The position numbers and the translations under genes are program-made. From Acetobacterium bakii (GTDB lineage: Bacteria > Bacillota > Clostridia > Eubacteriales > Eubacteriaceae): a stretch of DNA of 64,000 bases. The notes beneath the pieces were generated by a model. The model was not told where the DNA came from. It was given only the letters and a program-made list of their open reading frames with translations, and made no database searches. The stretch spans positions 156,283 through 220,282 of the forward strand of contig NZ_LGYO01000022.1 in assembly GCF_001263355.1 (NCBI RefSeq). The letters are read 5' to 3'. Below are positions 16,396 through 24,798 of the stretch, one piece after another. How positions within the stretch are numbered: the stretch's first letter is position 1; each line of letters opens with the position of its first letter.

Positions 16396-18597
16396 ATGAC
16401 GAAACCAGAAAACGAGAAAAGTCGGGATGAGAAAGAAAAACTGCCTAAAGTCGTGAAGGTACCAGTTGTCTTACAGATGGAAGCGGTTGAGTGCGGCGTG
16501 GCTTCTCTTTCGATGATCCTGGCTCACTACGGCCGATATGAAACCCTGGAAACCCTGCGTATCGACTGCGGCGTGTCCCGGGATGGGGTAAAAGCCGGAA
16601 ATATTGCCAGAACGGCCCGGCTTTACGGTTTGAACGCCCAGGGCTTTGTCTGCAGCGTGGATAAGCTGAAGGAAATGGAAATGCCGGTGATTATTCACTG
16701 GGACTACAGCCACTTTGTTGTTCTAGAGGGGTTTAAAAACGATAAGGTTTTTTTAGCTGACCCTGCCTCCGGACAGCGGGTGATTTCCCAGGAAGAACTG
16801 GAAAAAAATTTCACCGGGGTGGTGATTGAATCGCGGCCGGGAGAAAACTTTACCAAGGCCGGTGAACCACCGGATGTCTGGAAAGCCCTTTTTAGACGGC
16901 TTTCACAAAGCGGTATTTCGCCACTAATCTATGTTTTGATTCTGGGGGTTTTGCTGGTTATCCCGGGTTTGGTCATTGCCAATTATGCAAAAATATTTGT
17001 TGATTACTATTTAAATAATACCGAACAATTCGGTATCTGGATTTTCATTTTCATTTTACTAAATACGGTGATTCTCCAGGCCATTCTCAACTGGTTAAAA
17101 GAAAATGCCCTGGCTCGAATGGAAAATTATATTGCTATTGACAGTGCCGGGAACTATCTGCGTCATGTCCTCCGGCTGCCGGTGGAGTTTTTTAACCAAA
17201 GACAATCCGGGGACATTAACGGTCGGATGCAAAGTATTAATACGGTTGCAACGGCTTTATCCAGCAATCTGGCCCGAATTCTGGTCAACCTTGTTACCGC
17301 CTTTTTATATTTGATTCTTCTTTTTCAATACAGTGTGCCATTGACCCTGATTGGGATTGTCATCACGGGCATTAATATCGTTTTGCTTCAATATACCGCC
17401 AAAAAAAATGCCGATAACAACCGTGTTCTGCTGCAGTACCAGGGAAAATCGATTGGCTGGATCATGGTGAATCTCAGGTCCATTGAAACCATTAAATCCA
17501 TTGGCGAGGAAGATAATTTTTTTACCCGGATTGCGGGACTCAGCGCCGAAACACTGGCGGTGGAGCAGCGGATGGGCTCAATGGAAGCCATTATATCAGT
17601 GCTGCCAACCCTGCTGACAAGTATCCTGACGGCTTTAATTTTCTTGTTCGGCAGTGAATTTGTGTTAATGGGAACCATGACCATCGGTACTTTTGTGGCA
17701 TTTAATACCCTAATGGCAGGATTTACCCAGCCGATGAGCGAATTGGTCAGCACCAGTGCGGCGCTCCAGGGAATGATCGCGGATATTCAACGGTTGGATG
17801 ATGTTGAAAAATATCCTGAAGACATTGCTCTGGAAGCGGAATCAATTTCGCTGGAAGGGTTTGACTGCGATCAGCTGGAAGGTGAAATTGAGTTGAAAAA
17901 TATGACCTTTGGTTATAACCGTTTATCGGAACCGATCATCAAAGATTTGAATTTAAAACTCAGGGCAGGGGGATCGATTGCTTTAGTGGGGTCATCCGGC
18001 AGCGGAAAATCGACCATCGCCAAAACCATCACAACCCTATATCAGCCCTGGAGCGGGGAAATACTCATTGATGGCTTTAATATCAAAAACATTCCTGCCG
18101 AGCTGCGCCTTAACACGATGAGTTCGGTGGATCAGGAAATTGTTATGTATTCGGCCACTATTCTGGATAACATTACCATGTGGGATGAAACCATTTCAGT
18201 GGAGGATGTGATACAGGCCACAAAGGATGCCTGTATCTATGATGATATTCTGGCCTTGCCCAACGCCTTTGAACACGTGTTAAGCGAAGGCGGGAAAAAC
18301 CTGAGCGGCGGACAGCGCCAGCGGCTGGAGATTGCCCGGGCATTGTGTAAAAACCCCAAAATACTTGTCATGGATGAGGCTACCAGTGCCCTTGATACGG
18401 CAACGGAAGCCGAGGTCAGCGAAAATATTAAACGAAGAGGCATCAGCACTATTCTGGTGGCCCATCGCCTGTCAACCATTCGGGACTGTGATGAAATCAT
18501 TGTCCTAAACAACGGAGCAGTGGGGGAAAGAGGAACCCATGATGAGTTGCTGGCACTGGGTGGCGAGTATGCAAATCTCATTAGAACTGAGGGATAA
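16396..18597 (+). CDS. C39 peptidase-containing ABC exporter (NHLM type)
   Basis: This 733-residue protein both removes the leader and exports the peptide. The N-terminal C39 peptidase has Q27, catalytic C33 (VECGVAS), H106 (YSHFVVLEG) and D122 (LADPASG). A six-helix membrane domain follows, then an ATPase with GSSGSGKS, LSGGQRQRLEIARAL and ILVMDEATSALD. C39 enzymes cut after Gly-Gly, matching the precursor's GG at 71-72. It pairs with the next gene, probably as a heterodimer, as in NHLM bacteriocin systems. Confidence 0.93.
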   Translation: MTKPENEKSRDEKEKLPKVVKVPVVLQMEAVECGVASLSMILAHYGRYETLETLRIDCGVSRDGVKAGNIARTARLYGLNAQGFVCSVDKLKEMEMPVIIHWDYSHFVVLEGFKNDKVFLADPASGQRVISQEELEKNFTGVVIESRPGENFTKAGEPPDVWKALFRRLSQSGISPLIYVLILGVLLVIPGLVIANYAKIFVDYYLNNTEQFGIWIFIFILLNTVILQAILNWLKENALARMENYIAIDSAGNYLRHVLRLPVEFFNQRQSGDINGRMQSINTVATALSSNLARILVNLVTAFLYLILLFQYSVPLTLIGIVITGINIVLLQYTAKKNADNNRVLLQYQGKSIGWIMVNLRSIETIKSIGEEDNFFTRIAGLSAETLAVEQRMGSMEAIISVLPTLLTSILTALIFLFGSEFVLMGTMTIGTFVAFNTLMAGFTQPMSELVSTSAALQGMIADIQRLDDVEKYPEDIALEAESISLEGFDCDQLEGEIELKNMTFGYNRLSEPIIKDLNLKLRAGGSIALVGSSGSGKSTIAKTITTLYQPWSGEILIDGFNIKNIPAELRLNTMSSVDQEIVMYSATILDNITMWDETISVEDVIQATKDACIYDDILALPNAFEHVLSEGGKNLSGGQRQRLEIARALCKNPKILVMDEATSALDTATEAEVSENIKRRGISTILVAHRLSTIRDCDEIIVLNNGAVGERGTHDELLALGGEYANLIRTEG

Positions 18598-18599
18598 CC

Positions 18600-20747
18600 A
18601 TGGCAAAAAAATTAGACGATATGAGACAGATCAGGGAAAAATATGAAAAGAGTGCCAAAAAAGCATTTGATAAGGTATTGTCCCCTAAAAGTTCCCCGGC
18701 TACCCTGGAAGACAATCCATTAATTGCTGCAGTCATAAAAGTTGCTCAAGCAATGGGAATTAATGTAAAAATCCCACCACTGCGGAAACTGTACAGCGGC
18801 GAGGACCAGTTTAAGCTCATTGCCGATGAATCCGGTTTTCGCTTTCGGCAGGTGGAGTTAAATGATGACTGGTACAAAAGGGACAATGGCCCCATGCTGG
18901 GATTTACCATGGAAGGAGAGGCGGTGGCACTGATCCCGTCCTCGCCGACCCGTTATCAATTAAAGACTTATGATGGTGAGCAAAAAGAGGTTGATGGAAG
19001 TTTTGCGTTTTCTAAGGCCTATGTTTTTTATCCGCCCTTACCTAAAGAACCGGTATCCTTCAGGGAAATGGTTAAACTGGGACTGAAGCTGATTCAAAGA
19101 AGAGATTTGATCTGGATGATTGTTTTAGCGGTGGCGGGTTCGCTGTTATCGCTGTTGCCTTCAATTGCCATGCAGCAGGCCTTCAATGTCTGGATTCCCC
19201 AAAACCAGTCCATTACCATTTTGGTTGTCGGCTGTATTCTGGTGGCCGCTGCCATCAGCCGGGGCTTGTTTACCATGGTTCAAAGCCTGTCAATTTTGCG
19301 AATCCAGGGTAAATTATCGATTCTGCAAAATTCCCTGCTGGATAAACTGCTGTCCCTGCCTGCTTCTTTTTTCAAGCAGTATTCATCAGGGGCGTTGGCC
19401 CTTCGGGCAACCGGATTTGCGACCATTCAGAAAATAGTATCGGTAAATGTAATCAGCATGATCATCACCAGCTCATTTTCCATTGTCAACGGATTTTTTA
19501 TTTTTTCCATTAATGCCACCATTGGCTTTATTGCAATGGGTTTAACCGCCGTCAGTGTTCTGATCACCCTGGTGATTGGCAAGTTCCAGATGAAATGTCA
19601 GAGAACCTCCATCGAAATGAATAATAATATTTCAGGACTGGTTTTGGAACTGATTACCTCTGTTTCCCGTCTCCGGGTAGCCGGGGCGGAAAGTCGGGCC
19701 TATTTAAAATGGAGCAGAGAATATGCAGCCCAGCGAGCAGTGGAATATAAAAGAGGCAAACTGACGGGTTTGCTCCGTTTGTCAACCATTGCCCTGCCGA
19801 CCTTATCGATGTGTGTGATTTATTATTATGTGAGTATCAACAGCATCTCATCCGGTTCATTTGTAGCCATTAATTCGGCATTTGTGATTTTTATTTCCTC
19901 CCTGCTGGGGCTTGTGCAGGCCCTTATTTCCATAAACAGTGTGGTGCCCCAGTATGAGAATACAAAACCTATTATCGATGGTGTTCCGGAAGTGGACCGG
20001 TTTAAGACCACTCCGGGAAAAATCCAAGGCGATATCGAAATAAATCATCTTGGCTTTGCCTATTATGAAGGCGGTGCCACCGTTCTTGACAATATTACAA
20101 TCAAGATCAGCCATGGCGAGTATGTGGCCATTGTCGGGGCATCCGGCAGCGGCAAGTCGACTCTGGTGCGGTTGCTGCTCGGCTTTGAAAAACCCACCAC
20201 TGGTAATATTTACTGTGGCGGATACGATTTGGAAAGTGTGGATATTCGGGAAATCAGAAAACAGATGGGGGTTGTGCTCCAGGACAGTCAGCTGATTCCC
20301 GGGGATGTTCTGTCGAATATTGCGGGCTCAAAGAAAGAATTAACCGAAGCGGATGTCTGGGAATTGCTTAAAAAGGTGGGCATGGATGTGGAAATCAGAG
20401 AAATGCCCATGGGTCTTAAAACCATGGTGGCAGAAGGAGCCGGAACCCTGTCAGGCGGTCAGCGGCAAAAACTTTTGATTGCCAGAGCCATTGCCGCAAG
20501 TCCTGCCATTATCTTTTTTGATGAAGCTACCAGCGCCCTGGATAATCGCTCCCAGAAGATTGTCTCCGAAAGTATGAAAAATCTGTTGGCAACCCGGCTT
20601 GTTATTGCTCATCGTCTCAGCACGATTATCGACTGTGACCGTATTCTGGTGCTTGAAAAGGGGAACATTGTGGAAGAAGGTTCCTATGAGGCGCTGATGA
20701 AAAACAAGTCCTATTTTTATAAATACGCAAGCCGACAGTTGGTTTGA
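18600..20747 (+). CDS. Second NHLM-type ABC transporter, ATP-binding/permease
   Basis: This 715-residue ABC half-transporter lacks a peptidase. In its place is an N-terminal soluble region of about 160 residues, as in the second ABC protein of NHLM bacteriocin systems. The ATPase motifs GASGSGKS, LSGGQRQK and IIFFDEATSALD are intact. It begins 2 nt after the peptidase transporter stop, with a GAGGG ribosome binding site, and is the last gene of the locus before a terminator. The partner is expected to be the C39 transporter. Confidence 0.9.
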   Translation: MAKKLDDMRQIREKYEKSAKKAFDKVLSPKSSPATLEDNPLIAAVIKVAQAMGINVKIPPLRKLYSGEDQFKLIADESGFRFRQVELNDDWYKRDNGPMLGFTMEGEAVALIPSSPTRYQLKTYDGEQKEVDGSFAFSKAYVFYPPLPKEPVSFREMVKLGLKLIQRRDLIWMIVLAVAGSLLSLLPSIAMQQAFNVWIPQNQSITILVVGCILVAAAISRGLFTMVQSLSILRIQGKLSILQNSLLDKLLSLPASFFKQYSSGALALRATGFATIQKIVSVNVISMIITSSFSIVNGFFIFSINATIGFIAMGLTAVSVLITLVIGKFQMKCQRTSIEMNNNISGLVLELITSVSRLRVAGAESRAYLKWSREYAAQRAVEYKRGKLTGLLRLSTIALPTLSMCVIYYYVSINSISSGSFVAINSAFVIFISSLLGLVQALISINSVVPQYENTKPIIDGVPEVDRFKTTPGKIQGDIEINHLGFAYYEGGATVLDNITIKISHGEYVAIVGASGSGKSTLVRLLLGFEKPTTGNIYCGGYDLESVDIREIRKQMGVVLQDSQLIPGDVLSNIAGSKKELTEADVWELLKKVGMDVEIREMPMGLKTMVAEGAGTLSGGQRQKLLIARAIAASPAIIFFDEATSALDNRSQKIVSESMKNLLATRLVIAHRLSTIIDCDRILVLEKGNIVEEGSYEALMKNKSYFYKYASRQLV

Positions 20748-20749
20748 TG

Positions 20750-20785
20750 AAAAGTAGAAATCGAAATACGGTTTCTGCTTTTTTA
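20750..20785 (+). terminator. Terminator of the RiPP operon
   Basis: AAAAGTAGAAATCG pairs (with G-U wobbles) with CGGTTTCTGCTTTT and is followed by a T-run. It directly follows the last transporter gene. Confidence 0.75.
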
Positions 20786-20793
20786 AATTAGAC

Positions 20794-20846
20794 TTGACAG
20801 GATAGATTGGATTGTGTACAATTCAACCATAAAGATTGCGCACAAT
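20794..20846 (+). promoter_or_regulatory. Sigma-A promoter with twin palindromic operators
   Basis: TTGACA (20794-20799), a 17-bp spacer and TACAAT (20817-20822) form a near-consensus promoter for the nitroreductase gene. ATTGTGTACAAT (20811-20822) overlaps the -10 box, and a sister copy ATTGCGCACAAT (20835-20846) lies 24 bp downstream. Both are palindromes on the same face of the helix, as expected for a repressor binding as paired dimers. Confidence 0.75.
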
Positions 20847-20877
20847 TTAATAAAAAACAATTATGAAGGGATGAAAA

Positions 20878-21618
20878 ATGGATTATAAAAAAGCTATTGA
20901 AAATAGACGATCCAGACGGACATATTTAGATAAGCCCATTTCCCAATCCAGTGAAAACCGGATCAGGCAACTTATTGCCGGGGCCAACGAAGAAAGCGGC
21001 CTGCATATGCAGTTGCAGATAAACAACGGTAATGGGCTCTCAGGGATTAAAATGAGCTATGGCATGTTTAAGAACGTTCATCATTACATTGCATTAGTCG
21101 GTAAAAAAGATGACCCGGAACTGTCTGAAAAGCTGGGCTATTGCGGAGAAAAAATTGTTCTTGAAGCGACCTTGTTAAATCTTGGCACCTGTTGGGTAGG
21201 GGGCACTTATGATAAAAAAAGCTGTGACTGCGAGGTGGGCGAAGATGAAACCCTGTTAGGAATCATCACCATTGGCTACACCCCGGAAAAGCAGTCCCTG
21301 ATGGAAAAGGCTATCCATTCTATTATTAGCAGAAAAACGAAAAAGATAGAAGACATGCTGACTTCTGATGTCAAAATACCCCAATGGATGGTGGAGGGGA
21401 TGCAGGCCGTTCAAAAGGCGCCTTCAGCGGTTAATAAACAGCCGGTTCAATTCACCTATAACAATGGAAAACTGACTGCTCAGGTGAAACTAAAACTGGG
21501 TTATGAGATGATGGATTTGGGTATTGCAAAATTACACTTCGAAATTGGATCAGACTATTTTGGAAAATGGGAACGGGGCAATGGCAAAGAATTTCTCGTA
21601 GGCGAGAAGAATCAATAA
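20878..21618 (+). CDS. Nitroreductase-family protein
   Basis: This 246-residue flavoprotein resembles the putative TM1586-type nitroreductase family. The N-terminus (YKKAIENRRSRRTYLDKPI) matches the FMN-binding R(R/S)xR motif of nitroreductases, and KAPSAVNKQPVQF matches the second flavin-contact segment. It probably reduces quinones, nitro compounds or similar acceptors with NAD(P)H; the true substrate is unknown. GAAGGGATG is the ribosome binding site. It is a single-gene transcript with its own regulated promoter and terminator. Confidence 0.82.
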   Translation: MDYKKAIENRRSRRTYLDKPISQSSENRIRQLIAGANEESGLHMQLQINNGNGLSGIKMSYGMFKNVHHYIALVGKKDDPELSEKLGYCGEKIVLEATLLNLGTCWVGGTYDKKSCDCEVGEDETLLGIITIGYTPEKQSLMEKAIHSIISRKTKKIEDMLTSDVKIPQWMVEGMQAVQKAPSAVNKQPVQFTYNNGKLTAQVKLKLGYEMMDLGIAKLHFEIGSDYFGKWERGNGKEFLVGEKNQ

Positions 21619-21650
21619 AAATTTATTAAAATAAAAGTAAATTGAAATGA

Positions 21651-21697
21651 AAAACCAGAAGTATTTTGCCAATGAGGTGGCAGTTCTTCTGGTTTTA
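21651..21697. terminator. Bidirectional intrinsic terminator
   Basis: AAAACCAGAAG (21651-21661) pairs with CTTCTGGTTTT (21686-21696), with a shorter inner stem (TGCC/GGCA). It lies between the convergent nitroreductase gene and the His-rich gene. Confidence 0.8.
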
Positions 21698-21743
21698 TTA
21701 GTTGCGAGTAAATTTAATTAGGTCATCGACAAATGAAATCAGA

Positions 21744-22184
21744 TCAGTCAATAATGTAGGCGCTAAAGGTTTCTTTGAGAATACTTTCGAGTTGCTCCGG
21801 TACAATACAAAACACAATAGCGACACCTTCGATAACACAATGGGAACTTTCTATATGATGCTTATCCGAATCATCTTCAGTAATTGAAATCATACAGCTC
21901 TTACCCTTGGAAGTGAGAAAAGCCTTGATGTGTCCGATAATGCCGCCGAGAGCGGTTACGTCTTTTGCCACATGCCTTAATAACTCGTCAAGGACTATTT
22001 CAGCCTCTTCATAGGGCTTTTCAATGGTGAATTTGTATGAGCCGACAATACTGGTATCATGGGTTGTGACAGTAATGGGTTTATGTTCGTGGTGATGGTG
22101 CGCTTCGGAGGGATGCTGTTCATCATGGCACCCGCACCCGCAGTTTTCATCGTGTTCGCTTAGTGTGATTGATTCATTACTCAT
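21744..22184 (-). CDS. His/Cys-rich metal-handling hypothetical protein
   Basis: This 146-residue protein has an N-terminal metal-binding tail (CGCGCHDEQ then HHHHEH, about residues 15-34) followed by a compact domain with no family I recognise. Its start overlaps the CobW-like GTPase stop by 4 nt (ATGA), so the two are translationally coupled. The His/Cys tail resembles the metal stores seen on many G3E GTPase partners. A role in supplying zinc, cobalt or nickel to the neighbouring GTPase or methyltransferase is inference. Confidence 0.72.
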   Translation of the reverse strand: MSNESITLSEHDENCGCGCHDEQHPSEAHHHHEHKPITVTTHDTSIVGSYKFTIEKPYEEAEIVLDELLRHVAKDVTALGGIIGHIKAFLTSKGKSCMISITEDDSDKHHIESSHCVIEGVAIVFCIVPEQLESILKETFSAYIID

Positions 22185-22801
22185 GTTCTCACGCTTTCAT
22201 ATTCATTTCCGAGCATGACATCAAATACTTTGGTGTCTATTTCTTGTGCGGCGCAGATCTTGAAGAAGGCTGCCTCATTGTTGAATGTTTTGATTGAAGC
22301 TTCCACTTCGGCAAAGGTATCTTCATCAACCATATCAGCCTTATTGATAAGAATCACGTCGGCGGCGTCAAGCTGGTCTTTAAGCAGCATTTCCATCGGA
22401 CGAATAAGCCGTTTCCACCGCTTTGCATCGGTCACACAGGTTACGACACAGTCAATATCCGGCATGGACTGGTTAATGGTTTCTCTGATATTTTGGGGAT
22501 ATGCTACTCCGGTTGCTTCCATAATGATGAGCTCAGGGCTGAAGTCCCGGATGATATTGTGCAATCCGATGACAAGCTCCCCGGACATCGTGCAGCAGAC
22601 GCAGCCGGAAAAAATATTTGATACTTGGTAGCCACTGTTTCGAAGGATTTTATCGTCAATACTGACTTCGCCGATTTCGTTTTCTATGATGACAATTTTT
22701 GTTGGATTATCAGAAGTGGCGCCGACAATGTATTTGGCAAGCTGAATAACAACACTGGTTTTGCCTGAGCCCAGAAATCCGCCTAAGATTAAAATTTTCA
22801 T
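22181..22801 (-). CDS. CobW-like G3E GTPase (short form)
   Basis: This is a P-loop GTPase of the COG0523/CobW group, 206 residues. The P-loop GGFLGSGKT is at 7-15, the metal-binding CxCC at C67-C70, and the guanine-specificity NKAD at 153-156. It lacks the C-terminal CobW_C domain, so it is near the minimal size. These GTPases deliver metals or activate corrinoid or metalloproteins. It lies between the UroD-like gene and the His-rich gene in one operon, suggesting it services the UroD-type enzyme. Confidence 0.87.
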   Translation of the reverse strand: MKILILGGFLGSGKTSVVIQLAKYIVGATSDNPTKIVIIENEIGEVSIDDKILRNSGYQVSNIFSGCVCCTMSGELVIGLHNIIRDFSPELIIMEATGVAYPQNIRETINQSMPDIDCVVTCVTDAKRWKRLIRPMEMLLKDQLDAADVILINKADMVDEDTFAEVEASIKTFNNEAAFFKICAAQEIDTKVFDVMLGNEYESVRT

Positions 22802-22843
22802 ATCTACACCTGATTTTTCTTTATTAATAGTCTGATTTTTAAA

Positions 22844-23860
22844 TTAATTATAAACGGTTCGGCTTAGTTTTTGGGCTTCGTCGGTAATCCAGCCGTTAAC
22901 TTCCTGAACTTTAGGATCTTGAAAGTCCAGAGAGGCAATGGCACCGTTGAAAATAAAACCGCCGTTAGGTGCAAGCTTCTTATAGGTATCCCGGACCGCT
23001 TCCCGGACTTCTTCTTCATCTACAACAGGCCATGTTTTAGGCATTGCGTATTCAAAACCACCGCTGATGGCTAGTTTAGAACCGAATTTTTCCTTAATAC
23101 CAACGAGATCATTTTCGGTTTGAGCCGGATCCCAAACGTTTACACCGATATCTACCATTGAAGGCATCAGATCTTCGCATCGGCCACAGTTGTGGTAAAA
23201 AATTGGGACACCTTCATCGCGGACAAGGTCCAGGCATTTTTTATACCGGGGGACCAGTAGTTCCTTGAATAATTTGGGTGAAATGAAAGGATTAAGTTTT
23301 GAGGCGGTATCGTCAAGGAGATAATAGCCTTCGGGTTTGTAGTAGTGAAGCAGATTCTTTGTTATATAAAGTGAGTGATCAAGCATATAATCAAAAAGTT
23401 CTTCGACTTCTTCGGTTTCTTCGTAAATAGCGCAGAGTCCTTCGGTGAAGCCCATGAATCCGATAAATTGCTGGAATATATCTGCGTAACCGCTCAAAAC
23501 AAAGGCCGTCTGGTTAGGATCCTGCACGTATTTTTTTCGGTCTGCTTTGGCCGCGGATTCCCAGTCAAATCCTGTGTAATCAGGAGTTTTAATAACATCT
23601 CGCCACTTTGTTATATCAGTAAGAATAAAGTCGTTAGGTTTTGGAAGGGCTGCAAATTCTATTTCTTTGGTAGTTACGAAGGTAACACCCCAGGGATCAA
23701 TTCCACCACCGGGTCCTCTGAAGCTGCCAAGAATACAAGGGTCTGCCATTGTCATGAGAGGGGCATCAGGTCCAAAATATGTGGACACAGGAACGTATTC
23801 CGGCATTTCGCCATGGGCAACGCGTAAAAAGTTTTCTTTCTGAGTTAAATGAGCTGTCAT
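22844..23860 (-). CDS. UroD-family methyltransferase-like protein
   Basis: This 338-residue protein is in the uroporphyrinogen decarboxylase superfamily, which in acetogens and methanogens includes the MtaA/CmuA-type methylcobamide:coenzyme methyltransferases and O-demethylases. HNCGRCE (near residue 220) fits the zinc-binding His/Cys site of the methyltransferase branch. No haem genes are nearby, so tetrapyrrole synthesis is unlikely. AAAGGAGG precedes the ATG. It is the first gene of a three-gene operon with the GTPase and His-rich genes. The methyl donor and acceptor are unknown. Confidence 0.82.
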   Translation of the reverse strand: MTAHLTQKENFLRVAHGEMPEYVPVSTYFGPDAPLMTMADPCILGSFRGPGGGIDPWGVTFVTTKEIEFAALPKPNDFILTDITKWRDVIKTPDYTGFDWESAAKADRKKYVQDPNQTAFVLSGYADIFQQFIGFMGFTEGLCAIYEETEEVEELFDYMLDHSLYITKNLLHYYKPEGYYLLDDTASKLNPFISPKLFKELLVPRYKKCLDLVRDEGVPIFYHNCGRCEDLMPSMVDIGVNVWDPAQTENDLVGIKEKFGSKLAISGGFEYAMPKTWPVVDEEEVREAVRDTYKKLAPNGGFIFNGAIASLDFQDPKVQEVNGWITDEAQKLSRTVYN

Positions 23861-23893
23861 ACTTTTCCTCCTTTAATATCTGAATTATAAACA

Positions 23894-23922
23894 AGTTTAA
23901 TATTCAAAAGAGTATTTGTCAA
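23894..23922 (-). promoter_or_regulatory. Sigma-A promoter of the UroD operon
   Basis: On the minus strand TTGACA (23917-23922), a 17-bp spacer and TAAACT (23894-23899) lie just upstream of the UroD-like gene. Confidence 0.55.
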
Positions 23923-24222
23923 TACATTTGTAATAATATATAATTTTACTATAAGATCGTTTACATAAAAATTAGCCGGAATAACCTTATTATATAATTA
24001 TTTGGCAAAGTAAAAGGAAATCCTATAGACTAGTGCCGTTGATATTAAGAACCTCGGACAGGCTGAAAACTCATTAATTGAAATAGAATGCGTTTAATAA
24101 TAACTCGTAAAATGGAGCATAGTGAAAAGGGGCGGCAGTATTTTTATTGCTCTAAAAGTCGACGTTAGCAAGAAGATCGGACAGGATTAAAAATAAAAGG
24201 AAATAAATTCTCACAAAAAGGA
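23923..24222. other. Non-coding gap, nothing recognised
   Basis: This A/T-rich stretch between the divergent UroD and MarR operons has no open frame of note and no riboswitch or repeat that I can identify. Its middle (24030-24190) is less A/T-rich and may hold remnants of a lost gene, but no frame reads through. Confidence 0.4.
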
Positions 24223-24265
24223 TTGACAACACTCCATTTATGTAATATATTACATAAATGGAGTG
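24223..24265 (+). promoter_or_regulatory. Promoter embedded in a 36-bp perfect palindrome (MarR operator)
   Basis: TTGACA (24223-24228), a 17-bp spacer and TATATT (24246-24251) form the promoter. A perfect 36-bp palindrome (24230-24265; half-site CACTCCATTTATGTAATA) covers the spacer and -10 box. It is the obvious binding site for the MarR-type regulator encoded next, implying autorepression. Confidence 0.85.
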
Positions 24266-24331
24266 AGAAAGCAAAAATACAGCAAATGACTGGCATACAG
24301 CTTGTTAAGAAACGAAAAGGGATGGTATGAG

Positions 24332-24784
24332 ATGGACGGAACAAATTATGATCATGAACATTTTTTATTTGGCATGCTGTTTGCGTTAGGAAACAGACTC
24401 CAAAGCATTGGCGATGGATTTTACGAGGAGCTTACCTGTAAACAATGGTTTGTAATGGCCGGCATATCACTCTTTGAAGCTAATCCGCCAACCATGAATG
24501 AGCTGGCAGACACCATTGGAAGCTCCCATCAAAATATAAAACAGATCGTCCTTAAATTGGAAAAATCCGGATTTGTGGAAATCTATGGAGATGAAAAGGA
24601 TCGTCGAAAAACCCGTGTTAAACTCAAAGAAAAAAGTTTTGAATTATCACAAAAATATCAGCAGAAAGAAATAGAATTTATGAGTGAACTATATGATGGC
24701 ATTAACAAAGAGCATTTAAAGATAACAACTGAGACCATTGCGAAAATGGAGCAAAATCTCATTAAGATAAAAAATAATTTATAG
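24332..24784 (+). CDS. MarR-family transcriptional regulator
   Basis: This winged-helix regulator has the MarR pattern: CKQWFVMAGISLF, then PTMNELADTIGSSHQNIKQIVLKLEKSGFVEI as the recognition helix region, and DRRKTRVKLKEK as the wing with the usual D-R-R. ATG 24332, preceded by AAAGGG, gives 150 residues; the frame is open from a TTG at 24302 that has no ribosome binding site. It should repress its own operon through the palindrome, releasing it on ligand or oxidant binding. The two redox genes downstream are the likely targets. Confidence 0.87.
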   Translation: MDGTNYDHEHFLFGMLFALGNRLQSIGDGFYEELTCKQWFVMAGISLFEANPPTMNELADTIGSSHQNIKQIVLKLEKSGFVEIYGDEKDRRKTRVKLKEKSFELSQKYQQKEIEFMSELYDGINKEHLKITTETIAKMEQNLIKIKNNL

Positions 24785-24798
24785 AAAAGAGAACTGAA

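Noticed and set aside
21702-21887. Plus-strand 61-residue frame
   Set aside because: It lies inside the His-rich gene on the opposite strand and over a terminator, with no ribosome binding site.
22844-23860. True uroporphyrinogen decarboxylase (haem synthesis)
   Set aside because: No other haem genes are nearby, the motifs fit the methyltransferase branch better, and the operon partners are a GTPase and a metal-binding protein.
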